Shown here: piece by piece, positions 33,890-45,448 of the stretch
Position numbering within the stretch: the stretch's first letter is position 1
Layout of the letters: every line of letters starts with the position of its first letter
Origin: Triticum aestivum
Lineage: Eukaryota; Streptophyta; Magnoliopsida; Poales; Poaceae
Length of the DNA: 64,000 bases
Direction of reading: 5' to 3'
Assembly: GCF_018294505.1 (NCBI RefSeq)
Contig: NC_057813.1
Location: 111,871,307-111,935,306 of the forward strand
Translations under genes and position numbers: made by a program
The notes under the pieces: model-generated
Databases searched by the model: none
Seen by the model: the letters and a program-made list of their open reading frames with translations, nothing else
What the model was told of the DNA's origin: nothing

Positions 33890-34310
33890 CTGTGTGCCTC
33901 CCCACTTGCCCTGCGAACTCGCTTATTCCCCAAGCGCCATGTTGATGGCATGGTTGGGTTACCCGCACCCATATTGATGAGAATCCCGTGATAAGCGAAC
34001 ATGATCTCTGCTTCCACAAGACGTACCAATAAAAACCGCCTTGCAAGACGTGTAGTGGCGGGTTGAGAAAAATGGTTCACATAATAACCGGGCCGCGACG
34101 TGATGTCACGCTATGAAAAATTATCAGCAGATTAGATTTGTGAAAGATTGTGCTCTCTACGGTGGTATGTGGAATTTGTTTTGCAGAGCCGGACACGATT
34201 CATGTGTTCAAAATCTACCTTGGAATATTTAGAGAAGGAACCCGCTTTGCAATGCCGAAGACAATCTGTGCACCGAACTCATTGTCATTGAAGCCTGGTT
34301 CAGGGGCTAC
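33890..34310 (+). other. B region between convergent gene and 3' LTR
   Basis: 420 bp without a gene, homologous to A 15510-15926 and C 35220-35640. It ends in the polypurine tract AGGGGCTAC (34302-34310). In RNA terms it is the 3' untranslated region of the sense transcript and the promoter zone of the convergent gene. Confidence 0.6.
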
Positions 34311-34750
34311 TGAGGGAGTCCTGGATTTAGGGGTCCTCGGACAGCCGGACTATATGCTTATGCCGAACTGTTGGACTATGAAGATACAAGATTGAAGACT
34401 TCATCCCATGTCTGGGTGGGACTCTCCTTTGCGTGGAAGGCAAGCTTGGCGATTCGAATACATAGATTACCTTCTCTGTAACCGACTCTGTGTAACCCTA
34501 TCCCCCTCCGATGTCTATATAAACTGGAGGGTTTAGTCCATAGAACAAAAACAATCATAATCATAGGCTAGGTTCTAGGGTTTAGCCTCTACGATCTCGT
34601 GGTAGATCAACTCTAGTAATACTCATATCATCAAGATCAATCAAGCATGAAGTAGGGTATTACCTCCATAGAGAGGTCATGAACCTGGGTAAACATTGTG
34701 TCCCCCGCCTCCTGTTACCATTAGCCTTAGACGCACAGTTCGGGACCCCC
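34311..34750 (+). repeat. B 3' LTR, first 440 bp
   Basis: It starts TGAGGGAGTCCTGGATTTAG and is cut in the run GGGACCCCC by element C. The remaining 36 bp are at 43646-43681. Together they make 476 bp; subtracting the duplicated 5 bp gives 471, equal to the 5' LTR. Confidence 0.95.
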
Positions 34751-35219
34751 TGTCGGTGTCAAAACCGACGGATCTCTTGTAGGGGTCCCGAACTGTGCGT
34801 CTAAGGCTAATGGTAACAGGAGGCCGGGGACACGATGTTTACCCAGGTTCGGGCCCTCTCGATGGAGGTAATACCCTACTTCCTGCTTGATTGATCTTGA
34901 TGATATGAGTATTACAAGAGTTGATCTACCATGAGATCGTAGAGGCTAAACCCTAGAATCTAGCCTATGATTATGATTGTTGTTGTCCTACGGACTAAAC
35001 CCTCCGGTTTATATAGACACCGGAGAGGGCTAGGGTTACACAAAGTCGGTTACAGAGAAGGAGATCTAACATCTGAATCTCCAAGCTTGCCTTCCACGCC
35101 AGGGAGAGTCCCATCCGGACATGGGACAAAGTCTTCAGTCTTGTATCTTCATAGTCCAACAGTCCGGCCAAAGTATATAGTCCGAATATCCGGATACCCC
35201 CTAATCCAGGACTCCCTTA
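34751..35219 (-). repeat. C 3' LTR, 469 bp
   Basis: On the plus strand TGTCGGTGTCAAAACCGACG to ...CCAGGACTCCCTTA, opposite in orientation to the adjacent B LTR. The polypurine tract GGGGCTAC (minus) follows at 35227-35220. Confidence 0.95.
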
Positions 35220-35640
35220 GTAGCCCCTGAACCAGGCTTCAATGACGATGAGTCCGGCGCGCAGATTGTCTTCGGCATTGCAAGGTGGGTTCCATCTCCG
35301 AATACTCCAAGGTAGATTCTGAACACAAGGATCGTGTCCGGCTCTGCAAAATAATTCCCACATACCACCGTAGAGAGCATGATAAAATCTAATCTGCTGA
35401 CAACTTTTCATAGCGTGTTCTCACACCGCGGCCCGGTTTAATACGAACCGTTTTCCCCAGCCTACCACTACACGTATTGCAAGGCGGTTTTATTGGCACG
35501 TCTTGTCGAAGCAGAGATCATGTCCCCCTTATCGCGGGATTCTCATGAATACGGGTGTGGGTAACCCAGCTACGCCTGTTGGTATGACTCCTTGTTTATA
35601 GGCAAGTCCCAAATGGTCACGCTGAGGACGCTTGATATTC
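35220..35640 (-). other. C region between 3' LTR and convergent gene
   Basis: About 420 bp without a gene, homologous to A 15510-15926. It contains the polypurine tract next to the LTR and, towards 35640, the promoter zone of the plus-strand gene. Confidence 0.6.
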
Positions 35641-35646
35641 ACCTCC

Positions 35647-35653
35647 TTTATAG
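35647..35653 (+). promoter_or_regulatory. TATA-like box of C convergent gene
   Basis: TTTATAG lies 100-106 bp upstream of the ATG at 35753, matching the position in A. Confidence 0.5.
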
Positions 35654-35752
35654 AGGGACCGAGGCCTATCCCTCTCTTCCCACGCTTGCTCCTTCCTCCA
35701 CCTCGAGTTCCATCACCCAAAGCTCAGGCTTAAGCACTTCGGATCTTCAATC

Positions 35753-38731
35753 ATGTCCAGATCCAACCTTCAAGGCCGGTGGATGGCCTCCTTTGTCACA
35801 GAGGAGGACATTACGAAGCTCAGGGAGGCCAGGTATCTGACCGCCGATATCAAGCACAGGCTTCCTGCCCAAGGGCAGGTCATCCCCACTCCCAAACCCA
35901 ACGAGAGCGTTGTATTTGTTTCCCACATCCTCTGAGGTGTAGGCTTTAGTCTCAATCCTTTCGTGAGAGGGCTCATGTTCTATTACGGGCTAGATTTTCA
36001 CGACCTAGCTCCAGGTTCCATCCTTCACATCTCGTCGTTCATCATCGTGTGTGAAGCCTTTCTCAACATCACCCCACACTTCGGCTTATGGCTCAAGACC
36101 TTCAATGTAAAGCCAAAGGTGATCGATTGGCGACAAGCGGAGTGCACAGGCGCTATAATAAGCAAACGCACCGATGTTCCATGGCCAGAAGGTTCCTTCC
36201 CGGAGGTGTCCGTTTGTGGCAACGGAGGTGGTTCTATATCACAGCTACCCGAGGCACAAAGTGGGCGGCTGCCCTTGCCTTCCGCTCGGGCCCTCCGCCT
36301 CAACTGGCATCGTGGGCCAATGTGGGACTGGACTGGGGGCCTACTAATGACGTACTGACATTGTAGAGCCGTATTCGAGAGCTTCTTGAGGGGGATATCA
36401 GCCTCATCAAAGTAATTCAGGTAATGCTAGTTCGACGGGTCCTGTCGTGCAAATGTCGACCTCTCCGAATGTGGGAGTTCAAACCAAAAGGACCGTGAAC
36501 AATTCAACACTTCTTCGGCATGACGCCCGAAGGGATGTATAGGTTATTCTTTGGATCACACGTAAAGTGTCCGGACACCACCGAGGATGTGGGTTTGAAC
36601 TGCAATCGTCCAGATACCCAAGTAAGTAACCCTACAACCGGACACTCTGTTCATATTTATCACAACATTATTCTGAAAACTATCTGCAGCCAGGATTGGC
36701 TCAGTAAGGTGGAGAGGATCAGGTGTCCAACCCCACTTCCTGAAGGCTCACCGAATCCTGCGTTAACCAGGATGCTTAGACACGTGCTGAAGCAAGTGCC
36801 ATCGGAGAAGGATGAAGGGAAGAGTGAATAAGCCGAGAACGAGCTTCATACATTGTACATCCAAACCGGGGGGATTAATGTCTCCACAAAGGAGGATAAT
36901 TGGGGAGGTGAATCTAAGGTTCCCTCCCTCCCGCGGAAAGAAAAGGGCCACCTCCAAAGACTTGGAAGCGGAGGTGCCTAAACAAGGGAAGAAAACTTCG
37001 CCAGGGGGGCCTGCCCCAGAGGGCGTCCTCACCGCGCAACAACTGCAAACAGGCCAGGCCTCCACCGAGCTGTAAGTTAATTAAAGGTATAAATATATAC
37101 CGCCTTTTCGTCTGGGAGCAATAACCAGGATCTATCTCTTGTAGTCCGGCTAGTAGCCCTTCTCAACAAAGTTCGTCTTCGGGGGATCTTCTTCCGGAGA
37201 TGATGGAGAGTGAAACTCCACCTGCCTCCCCGCCCCACGAGGCGGGCGACCCCGAGGTGTCATCACGGAGGATTCTTGATCTGTCAAGGCCAGAAGTCAA
37301 TGCTTCGGTGACCCAAAGCCCAGAGTGTTCGACTCCCAAGGAGGGTGATAGGAAGAGTCCGGGGCTGTCCGGTGCTCAGCCGGACACACTGACGGGACTT
37401 CTGGAGCGAGCTGCTCTCTCAGAGGATCACCATACTTTAATGGGTACGGTGTTTGAGAATATTTCATCCGCCAAAAGCGGGTTGAATGGAGCTTTTACGA
37501 GCCTGCTCAGAGGCTTTGAGGTACGCAATGAAATATGTAATGTTTCGGGTGTACCGCACACGCTAGGTGTGCTTCGTATAGATAGTTGTCCCTAAGACTC
37601 TGGTTGCCAGCCCTAGGCGGCAATCGGAGGATCACACTCCCAAGTAATGATCATACTGCATTATGTGCAGGTGGCTAAGGGTCCGGCAGTTGACGGACTG
37701 CTAAATTCGCCGAACTAAGGCAACAGCTTGATGTGGCAGACGCCAACATCACGCTTGTGAACAAGTGACTTGACAAGTCACATGGTATGTGTTTTCGTTT
37801 GGATTATCAGAAAATATTAAGAGGATCCTGATGCTAACATCTGTAATATGTTGTGGCTGCAGATGGAGCTGCTGCCGTGGAGGCCCTAAGGGCGGAACTG
37901 GCCTTAGCCAAGGAACAAGCCAGGATAAGTAATGCGGCTGCCCTGAAGGCGGCCGAGGAGTTGAGAGCCGAACAGGTTGCTCCTCGCTGAAGTGAGGATA
38001 AAATAGTCGAGATGGCTGTGGAGCTGAAAGATGCGGCCAGCCGATATGAGCTCCTTGAAAATGAGAGCCAAGTGAAAGTGGCTGACCTGAAGAAGGCCTT
38101 GGATGCAGCCAAGGAGACACGCTCTGAGGTCAGAGTTGTGCGGGAGGAACTTCGACAAGCTGGAAATATCGCGGCTGGGAGTTCCTATTTGCTGCAGATG
38201 AAGTTCGGAGATCCAAAGTACGCTCCTCTGGATCAGTTATGGAGTGATGCAGACGCGTATGCGGGCCTGGCGAAAAGTACTACTGATGCGACCAAGTTCT
38301 TCAAGGATCAGAAAGATCATGGGGTGGAAAGGTTGTTCTGGTCGCAGTTCAGTGCTCCAACGCGTTCGCTGCCGTTGAATGAGAGGATGTCCGCTTGGGC
38401 CGAGCTCCATAGGTTGTCCGGTCTTGCCATGAGATCCGTCATAGATCATCTTTGGCCGAAGGGACCAAGGCCAGACAGTTATTTTGGTTTAGTTCAACAA
38501 TTCCTTGGCGTTGTGTCACGTATCGACGTTGTAAAGAAGCCGGCGTGCATAGAAGGTGCGCGGATGGCTCTTGCCCGTGTGAAAACATATTGGGCAGATA
38601 TGGAGGCCACCGGTATTGCAACCCAGAGTCCGGCAGGAAGCCAGGACCCGGCCGAGCACTATTTTGAGCAAGTCATAGAAGGCGCCCGTTTAATAGAGTC
38701 TCAGTGCTCGAAGAGTGTCATGTTCGAGTGA
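35753..38731 (+). pseudogene. C convergent gene, five exons, degenerate
   Basis: Exons: 35753-36621, 36694-37071, 37145-37520, 37671-37784, 37863-38731. Introns begin GTAAGT, GTAAGT, GTACGC and GTATGT and end CCAG, GTAG, GCAG and GCAG; sizes 72, 73, 150 and 78 nt against 78, 79, 149 and 73 in A. Exon 5 is 869 nt in both. Exon 1 starts MSRSNLQGRWMASFVTEEDI and has FVRGLMFYYGLDFHDLAPGS. A TGA at about 35933 and later frameshifts break it. Exon 4 has the same TGA as A. Exon 5 has one stop near 37990 and is then open for 239 codons (VELKDAASRYELLENESQ; LFWSQFSAPTRSLPLNERM; GARMALARVKTYWADMEA). The function is unknown; helical and coiled-coil. Confidence 0.8.
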
Positions 38732-39946
38732 CAAGTCTTTCGATTGTAAAAACAATGCTGTTTTAATTATAAAGCTTGTGTTTATACTTTTGCCCGAAAG
38801 TATTGTATTGCCTCCTGTGCGGCCGTTTATGTTTGTATATAACCTGAAAGTTTGCAGTCGTTGGCTTCAGCCCCCACGCTTATAATATGGGGGTGTTCGC
38901 GAAAATGCACGTAATCACACTTGATCCAACGTCTTGGTCCATTAAGGAGGTGATCACACGTCGAACTAGGAAACCGGACTATATAGCAGTAACACTTTCA
39001 CTTAGCCATAGGAGTTTGACGGCGGGGCTACTATATAGCCCCTGGTACTTCCGCATGCCCCCGAATACGGTGTGTGTATGTACATGACCAGGAAACGGTC
39101 CTTCGTTAATGCGGAGGAATCCTGAAGATTTTGATAAGTCCTCGAGAGGTTCGCCAGTCTCTCGTTGTATCATGATAGTCAGTTTTCGGCTTTCTCTACT
39201 GAGGTGCTCATCCGGAATAACCAGGGCACAATTGCAGTAGTTCTCCTTTGGCCGCCTTAGCTGATAAAACGGAACGTAAGGCAGCAAACCCAGGAGCCGG
39301 GCAAACCCAACATTTGACCAAAGACATGATTCGGAGCTGATGCATATAAGGCCAAACTCGCGACGCCGAACACTCCTGAGGGTATTCGGACTTTATAACA
39401 TATACTGGGCTAAGTAACACCCTCGATTATGAACCCTGTATTTCCAGGTACGTGCAATCATCTGTCATGGCGAAATGCCAAAAACGCCAGTATCCCTCGT
39501 GGGTGTATTCATTACCCATGGGATGTCAAGCAATAAGAGACATTAAAGAAGGTTTACACAGGGGCTTAATCTAAAGAGAAACCTTTGAGTGGGGCCCTGT
39601 TGCACATCTGCGCCTTTGTCTCCGTTGTGCCGTATCCTGGAAGGGTGTAGCACGATTGTCATCTGTAAGAAAAAGGAAAACTCATATAAAAGAGTCTAGT
39701 GTAATCGTGCAAGAAGTTTGTTATTCTCAATGAACAATGAAAATGCAATATATTGTTATATTAATAACGTCAAGCCGAACTGTGGGCTTTGTGACATGTT
39801 TGCAGCCCCTAGTACCACCTATGGGGGTAAATTTATGTACCCTAGCTCAGATTTATCTGGGCTATTACCACCGATGGTGCATCAGACTCGTCTAACCGTA
39901 TCCGTGGTCTGGACGACCCATCATGTATTCTGGTGGGAGTGGCCGC
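38732..39946. other. C convergent intergenic region
   Basis: No gene. The hairpin CCCCCA-11nt-TGGGGG is at 38871-38895, about 140 bp after the convergent stop codon. The conserved block is at 39149-39360 in reverse orientation, with one substitution in its extended core relative to A and B. Confidence 0.65.
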
Positions 39947-42900
39947 TTAGTGTTCAGCTACTAGAGCCGCCACGTATTCTTCCGCACGTAAGGAACATTC
40001 TGTGTTTCCGCTAACTGTAATGATGCCACGTGGACCGGGCATCTTGAGTTTAAGGTAGGTGTAGTGCGGTACTGCGTTGAAGCGAGCAAAGGCCGTTCTT
40101 TCGAGCAGTGCGTCGTAGCCGCTTTGGAAGGGAGTGATGTCGAAGATTAATTCTTAACTTTTGAAATTGTCGGGAGAACCGAATGTAACCTCTAATACGA
40201 GGGAGCCCGTGTAGCGGGCCTCGACGCATGGTATTACTCCTTTAAAGGTAGTGTTACTTTGGTTGATTCTTGACGGGTCTATCCCCATCTTGCAGACAAT
40301 GTCCTGATATATCAGATTAAGACTACTGCCGCCGTCCATAAGGACTCGAGTGGGATGGTATCCATCAATTATTGGGTCGAGCACCAAGGCAGCCGATCCT
40401 CCGTGTCGGATACTAGTCGGGTGATCCCTGCGATCAAAAGTGATCGGACAGGCCGACCAAGGGTTGAATTTGGGGGCGATGGGCTCTACAGCGTATACAT
40501 CTTTGAGTGCGCGCTTGCGCCTTTTCCTCGGTATATGAGTCGCGTAGATCATGTTTACTATTTTGACTTCTAGTGGGAATTTTTTCTGTCCCCCAGTGTT
40601 CGGCTGGCGAGGCTCATCCTCGTCTTCACTTGGTGTCTCCCTTCCCTTGTGTTTGGCACTTAGCTTGTCGGCCTGCTTGAAGACCCAGCATTCTCTGTGA
40701 GTGTGATTCGCAGGTTTTTCGGGGGTGCCATGGATTTGACATAGTCTGTCCAGGACCTTATTCAGGCCGGACGGTCCATCTTTGTTGCCTTTGAATGGCT
40801 TCTTCCGTTGAGCGGGTCGAGAGCCCCTGATTCCGGCATTGACCGTCGTGTTGTCCGGGCTATCCTCATTGTTTCGATGCTTGTTTTTATTGCGTCGTGG
40901 CTTCCCATTGCCATCCCTAATTTCGGATGTGCTCGGGTCACTAGTGCCTCTACGGGCCAACCAGCTGTCCTCACCGGCGCAGAAGCGAGTCATGAGGCTG
41001 TTAAGGCCGCCATTGTCCTCGGCTTTTCTTGGCCGAGGTGTCTGGCAAGCCATTCGTCCCAGATACTGTGCTTGAAAGCCGCTAGGGCTTCGGCATCCGG
41101 ACAATCAACAATTTGATTCTTCTTAGTGAGAAATCTATTCCAAAGCTTACGGGATGTCTCTCCGGGTTGTTGTATTATGTGACTTAAATCGTCTGCATCC
41201 GGAGGTCGGAGATAGGTCCCTTGAAAATTGTCCCTGAAAGCATCCTCAAGTTCCTCCCAACTTCCAATTGAGTTTTCGGGGAGGCTTTTCAACCAATGCC
41301 GAGCTGGTCCTTTCAACTTGAGGGGCAGGTATTTAATGGTGTGGAGGTCATCTCCATGAGCCATGTGGATATGAAGGATAAAATCCTCAATCCAGACCCC
41401 AGGGTCTGTCGTTCCGTCATATGCCTCTATATTCACGGGTTTGAATCCCTGTGGAAATTCATGATCGAGCACCTCGTCGGTAAAGCACAGGGGGTGCACA
41501 ACCCCTCTGTATCTGGACATGTCGTGGCATGTTGTTGACGGTTGTTGTGTCTGGGGTTGATTCTGAACTGGTATTTGATCAGTATGATCATTTTGGTGGC
41601 CATGATCTTGCGCTGGAACACGTCCTCTGGATCCGTAGATGGACCTGATCACACCAGCCTTTTTGTCCAGGAGCTCACGTAAATCGTGTGCGGGCTTGTG
41701 TGCAGCATCATTAGCCACTCTGTCGCGGCCACGAGGTGGTCGGTCTGGCTGATCGGCCGTATTATTCTTTGGCGGAATGGTCTCTATGGCCTCGTCATCG
41801 AATTCTGGCAGCAGCTTGCGCTTTGGGTAGCTCTTTGTGTGGCGATCGTCGCCATATTTTTCTTCAGTGTCTAGCACTTTGTTCCATCTGCGGTTGAGCG
41901 TATCCTGCGCGGCCTTAAGCCTTTGCTTCTGCTTCTTTAGGCTCCTCGCGGTGGCCATAAGCCTTCTTTGGAGGTTCTCTTGTTCCAAACGTTTTTCTGG
42001 GATGATGAATGCATCGTCGTCTGGACTGTCCTCCTCTCCGGAGGCAGGTTGATGAGTTCTACCCTCGGGATCGCTGTGATAAGGCGTCTTCTCTAGGCTA
42101 TGTTCGGCGTGACCTGGCTCATCCTGCTCCATTGTGGGTCCATATTGTCGTTGTTGCCTTTGGAGTCAACCGAGGTGTCAATATTTCTTGCGCTGTTATC
42201 GCTATTTTCACTGTGGCTGGACTTGGAGCAGCGCCTGCGCCGTCGCTTTGGTTTCTGCCCAGGGGGTTTATCCTCCGTTGCATCCTTTTTGTCGCCGTTG
42301 TCCTCCTTGGCTGTATCCACCATGTATATATTGTATGATGAGGTGGCATTCCAGCGCCCTGTGGGCGGTGGTTCTATGTCATCTCCTGCATCGACGTCCA
42401 TACCGTCGATGTCTTCGGAGTCGAAGTCAAACGCGTCGGTTAAGTCATCAACAGTTGCTATTAAGTGGGTGGTGGGCGGGCAGCAAATTCCTTCGTCGTC
42501 CGTATCCCACTCGAGCAGGACATAGTTCGGCCAAGAGTCTTCTGACAGAGAGAGAGAGACCTTAAAGAGTTTAGCACGTCACCAAAGGGCGAGTGCTGAA
42601 AGATATCCGCGGCGGTGAACTCTGTGGTCGGTGCCCAATCAGATTCGATGGGTACAGATGCACGCGGTCCGGATCCTGAAGCCGGATACGAGTCTGAGGG
42701 TCCGGTGACACATATTTATTTCCTTAGAGGCGGAGTCTGTGTTCGGCTCCAACACCGCTGAGTATGCGGCCTCCATGGCAGGGTCTACCCATCCGTCCTC
42801 AGGGGGCACGATCTGCTCCAGATTGAAGTCTGAAGCTGCAGCAGGCGCAATGTCCCACATACTGTTCGACGGCAGATCTAAGTCATGCTCATCGTGATCG

Positions 42901-43129
42901 TTTGGCACTCCTGACGCGGGCTCACACCCGTCGAAGGTCAAGTCTCCATGGATGTTGGCTGTGTAGTTTAAGTTTCCGAACCTGACCTGATGGCCAGGGG
43001 CGTAGCTGTCAATCTGCTCCGTATGGCCAAGCGAATTGGCCTGCGGTGCGAAGCCGCCGAATATGAAGATTTGTCCGGGGAGAAAAGCCTCTCCCTGGAC
43101 CGTGTTGCTGTTGATGATGAAGGAGCCAT
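39947..43129 (-). pseudogene. gag: C gag-protease, nearly complete but frameshifted
   Basis: The ATG at 43129 is followed almost at once by a frameshift, after which LPGQIFIFGGFAPQANSLGH is readable. The acidic region, coiled basic segment (42132-41700) and gag core (AYDGTTDPGVWIEDFILHIH) follow. The zinc-binding motif CQIHGTPEKPANHTHREC is intact (about 40690-40745). A frameshift near 41000 separates two long open pieces. The protease has the active site RVLMDGGSSLNLIYQD (about 40300-40345), one stop after it, then IFDITPFQSGYDALLERTAF to the final stop at 39947. No reverse transcriptase follows. It shows what A and B have lost. Confidence 0.85.
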
Positions 43130-43176
43130 CAAGCCTTGTCGTGACGACACAGAGGAACTCTTAATGAAAGCACCAA

Positions 43177-43645
43177 TGTCGGTGTCAAAACCGGCGGATC
43201 TCGGGTAGGGGTCCCGAACTGTGCGTCTAAGGCTAATGGTAACAGGAGGCTGGGGACACGATGTTTACCCAGGTTCGGGCCCTCTCGATGGAGGTAATAC
43301 CCTACTCCCTGCTTGATTGATCTTGATGATATGAGTATTACAAGAGTTGATCTACCACGAGATCGTAGAGGCTAAACCCTAGAAGCTAGCCTATGATTAT
43401 GATTGTTGTTGTCCTACGGACTAAACCCTCCGGTTTATATAGACACCAGAGAGGGCTAGGGTTACACAAAGTCGGTTACAGAGAAGGAGATCTAACTTCC
43501 AAATCTCCAAGCTTGCCTTCCACGCCAGGGAGAGTCCCATCCGGACACGGGACGAAGTCTTCAATCTCGTATATTCATAGTCCAACAGTCCGACCAAAGT
43601 ATATAGTCCGGCTGTCCGGATACCCCCTAATCCAGGACTCCCTCA
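43177..43645 (-). repeat. C 5' LTR, 469 bp
   Basis: TGTCGGTGTCAAAACCGGCG to ...CCAGGACTCCCTCA. On its left, 43176-43158 (minus TTGGTGCTTTCATTAAGAG) is the primer-binding site. Confidence 0.95.
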
Positions 43646-43681
43646 ACCCCTACCCGAGATCCGCCAGTTTTGACACCGACA
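43646..43681 (+). repeat. B 3' LTR, last 36 bp
   Basis: ACCCCTACCCGAGATCCGCC to TTTTGACACCGACA completes the LTR interrupted at 34750. The first five bases, ACCCC, are the second copy of the C target site (CCCCC on the left), with one substitution. Confidence 0.92.
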
Positions 43682-43686
43682 GTCGT

Positions 43687-45448
43687 GGCCTGGTGTCGGC
43701 AGTGCCTCGTGTGGCCCACGGGGCGGTGGCGCCGGTGGAAGTTTCTTCGGGTGACTCCTGCGGGGGAGGAGAGGAAGACGAAGAAGAAGAGGAGCTAGAC
43801 TCGGAGGCGACCATTGAGGGGACGGGGAGACCTCTCCTCGGTGCAGGGCCAGCATCCTCTGCACCTTGCCTGACGACAACGAGGCCGACGCCATGCGGGA
43901 GGAAGAGTATCCACCCGCGACCCCGAAGAAGGACAGGTTGGCGCTGATCTCTCGAGGGGGTGTTGCTACCCAGGCACCGCCCGAAGCTGCCTCCAGCCCT
44001 TCTGCTGTGCCCTCTTCCGCTCCTGGACCTCTTGAGGCTGCACCCCAGACCACAAGGCTCTTGGGCTTCAAGCTTAGCAAGAGTCGGTGACCTATGCCGC
44101 GATTCACCGGTAAGTGCTCGAACTCTGTCTTGCTCTTGTTTTTGCTGCTGGGCTTGATGTTCTCCATTGATTGGTTAGGCCGCCGCTTGCGACGAAGAAG
44201 AGGAAAGGGGACACGTTGACTCCCTTTGGGGTAGACTCGTCTGCCGTGGCCGCGCCTTCATTCGTGGGAAGGGGTGGCGGTGAAGTTCGCACCTCCCCTG
44301 CTCGATCGTCCTCACGAGGCTTGGAGGAGCGCTCTGGCGGGGTGCCAGCCCCCACAGCCCTGCTAGCTCCGGAGGTGCCGGCACCTGATGCGGTTGCTGA
44401 GGTAGCCAAGGCTCAGGAGCCCCCAGTCTCTGAAGCCGTGGTTACGCTGCCGCCTTCTCCTCCTGCACCGTTGGTTCCGGGTTCTTCTGCCCCTTCTGCT
44501 GTCTTGGACCGTGCCTTTTCTGAATTGGGTCAGCTGCGAGAAGACCTCTAGGGCACCGACTCCCACCTGGTAGCCGGGCGCCTGGAGCTGATCTCTGGCT
44601 TGGTCCACTCTGATGCCTCTGTCCGAGCGGCGCTAAGGCAAGCTGCGGCAGCTTCTGAGGAGGATAAGCAAGCCGCCACCCAGGCCGCGGCCGCCCGTGA
44701 TGCGGCGCTGAAGGATGCCACGGCCACCCAGGACTGCTGCAAGGCGTTGGAGGCCGAGCTGCAGGGCTTGCGTGACAAGCACGCCAAGGAGGCTTGCAAC
44801 CGCCAGGAGAAGGAGGAGGAGATGAAGGCTCGGGAGAACACCGTCAGGGACCGTGACGCCGAGCTAACGCAGTTGTCGGAGTCGCAAGCTGCTGAGCGCA
44901 GCCGGCTAGAGACGCTGGAGCAGAAGCTGAAGGCGGAGAGGGCCGAGCTGAACACCAAGGCGAAGGTCCTGGCCGAGGACCGCGTGGCCTTCGCACGCCT
45001 TGAGGAGAGGTCACGCAAGGCACTGAAGACGCTCTACGAGGGCGGCTTGGAGAAGTCGCTGGCTGGTGCTAAGGACAGCCCCGCCCAGCTGCTTCCCTTC
45101 TTGGTCGAAGCGCTCAAGGAAGTTGTGATTGGCGTCGGCCCCATGGTCGAGGCTGAGGCTCACGTCCTTTCTTCTGCGGCGCTAACGCGCGTCTTCAGTC
45201 ATGTCTACCTCCACGATCTTGGCGCGAATCTTGATGAGTTGTTGGAGCCCATGGACAATGAGCGCTTCGCCACTGCTGCTGAAGCTGTGAAGAGCCAGGT
45301 GGAAACCTTGCTGGCACAGTTCCGCGCCTTTGCCTCCGCGCCCACGGTAGGTGCTGCTGATCCGCGGCCTCGGGAGGTGGAGCTGGTGGGGGCAACACCA
45401 CCACGGAGGCGGAGCCCCTTGGCGAATGACGGCGCTGTCCAAGGGTGA
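43687..45448 (+). pseudogene. O1 convergent gene, part 3 (acidic, then coiled-coil, C-terminus)
   Basis: The start is an acidic, proline-rich low-complexity region. A likely intron runs 44110-44178 (GTAAGT...TTAG). The last exon, from 44179, encodes a Pro/Ala-rich linker and then a long coiled coil (about 44600-45010) rich in A, E, K, R and Q. A C-terminal globular part follows (RKALKTLYEGGLEKSL onward) and ends at 45448. A single TAG at 44549-44551 splits the otherwise open frame, at a codon that was probably CAG. A frameshift precedes the intron. The linker-plus-coil plan parallels exons 2-5 of the A gene. Confidence 0.7.

Larger units (their letters stand above)
34751..43645 (-). mobile_element. 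Element C: Fatima-like Gypsy inserted in the LTR of B
   Basis: 8895 bp, minus strand, with two 469-bp LTRs and TSD CCCCC/ACCCC. Plan (right to left): 5' LTR, primer-binding site, gag-protease (43129-39947), conserved non-coding block, convergent gene (plus strand 35753-38731), polypurine tract, 3' LTR. It has the most complete gag-protease of the three, but no reverse transcriptase or integrase. It is the youngest layer of this part of the nest by position. Confidence 0.95.
28021..43681 (+). mobile_element. Element B: Fatima-like Gypsy, split by C in its 3' LTR
   Basis: B's own sequence is 28021-34750 plus 43646-43681, with TSD GTCGG (28016-28020) against GTCGT (43682-43686). It has 5' LTR, primer-binding site, gag N-terminus fused to the protease C-terminus by deletion, conserved non-coding block, convergent gene (33759-30641) and 3' LTR. 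It is a more divergent subfamily than A and C. The flanks are the O1 convergent gene, whose frame rejoins when B is removed. Confidence 0.93.

Noticed and set aside
41837..42565. Plus-strand ORFs opposite C gag
   Set aside because: They are shadows of the minus-strand gag, which has recognisable domains in order.
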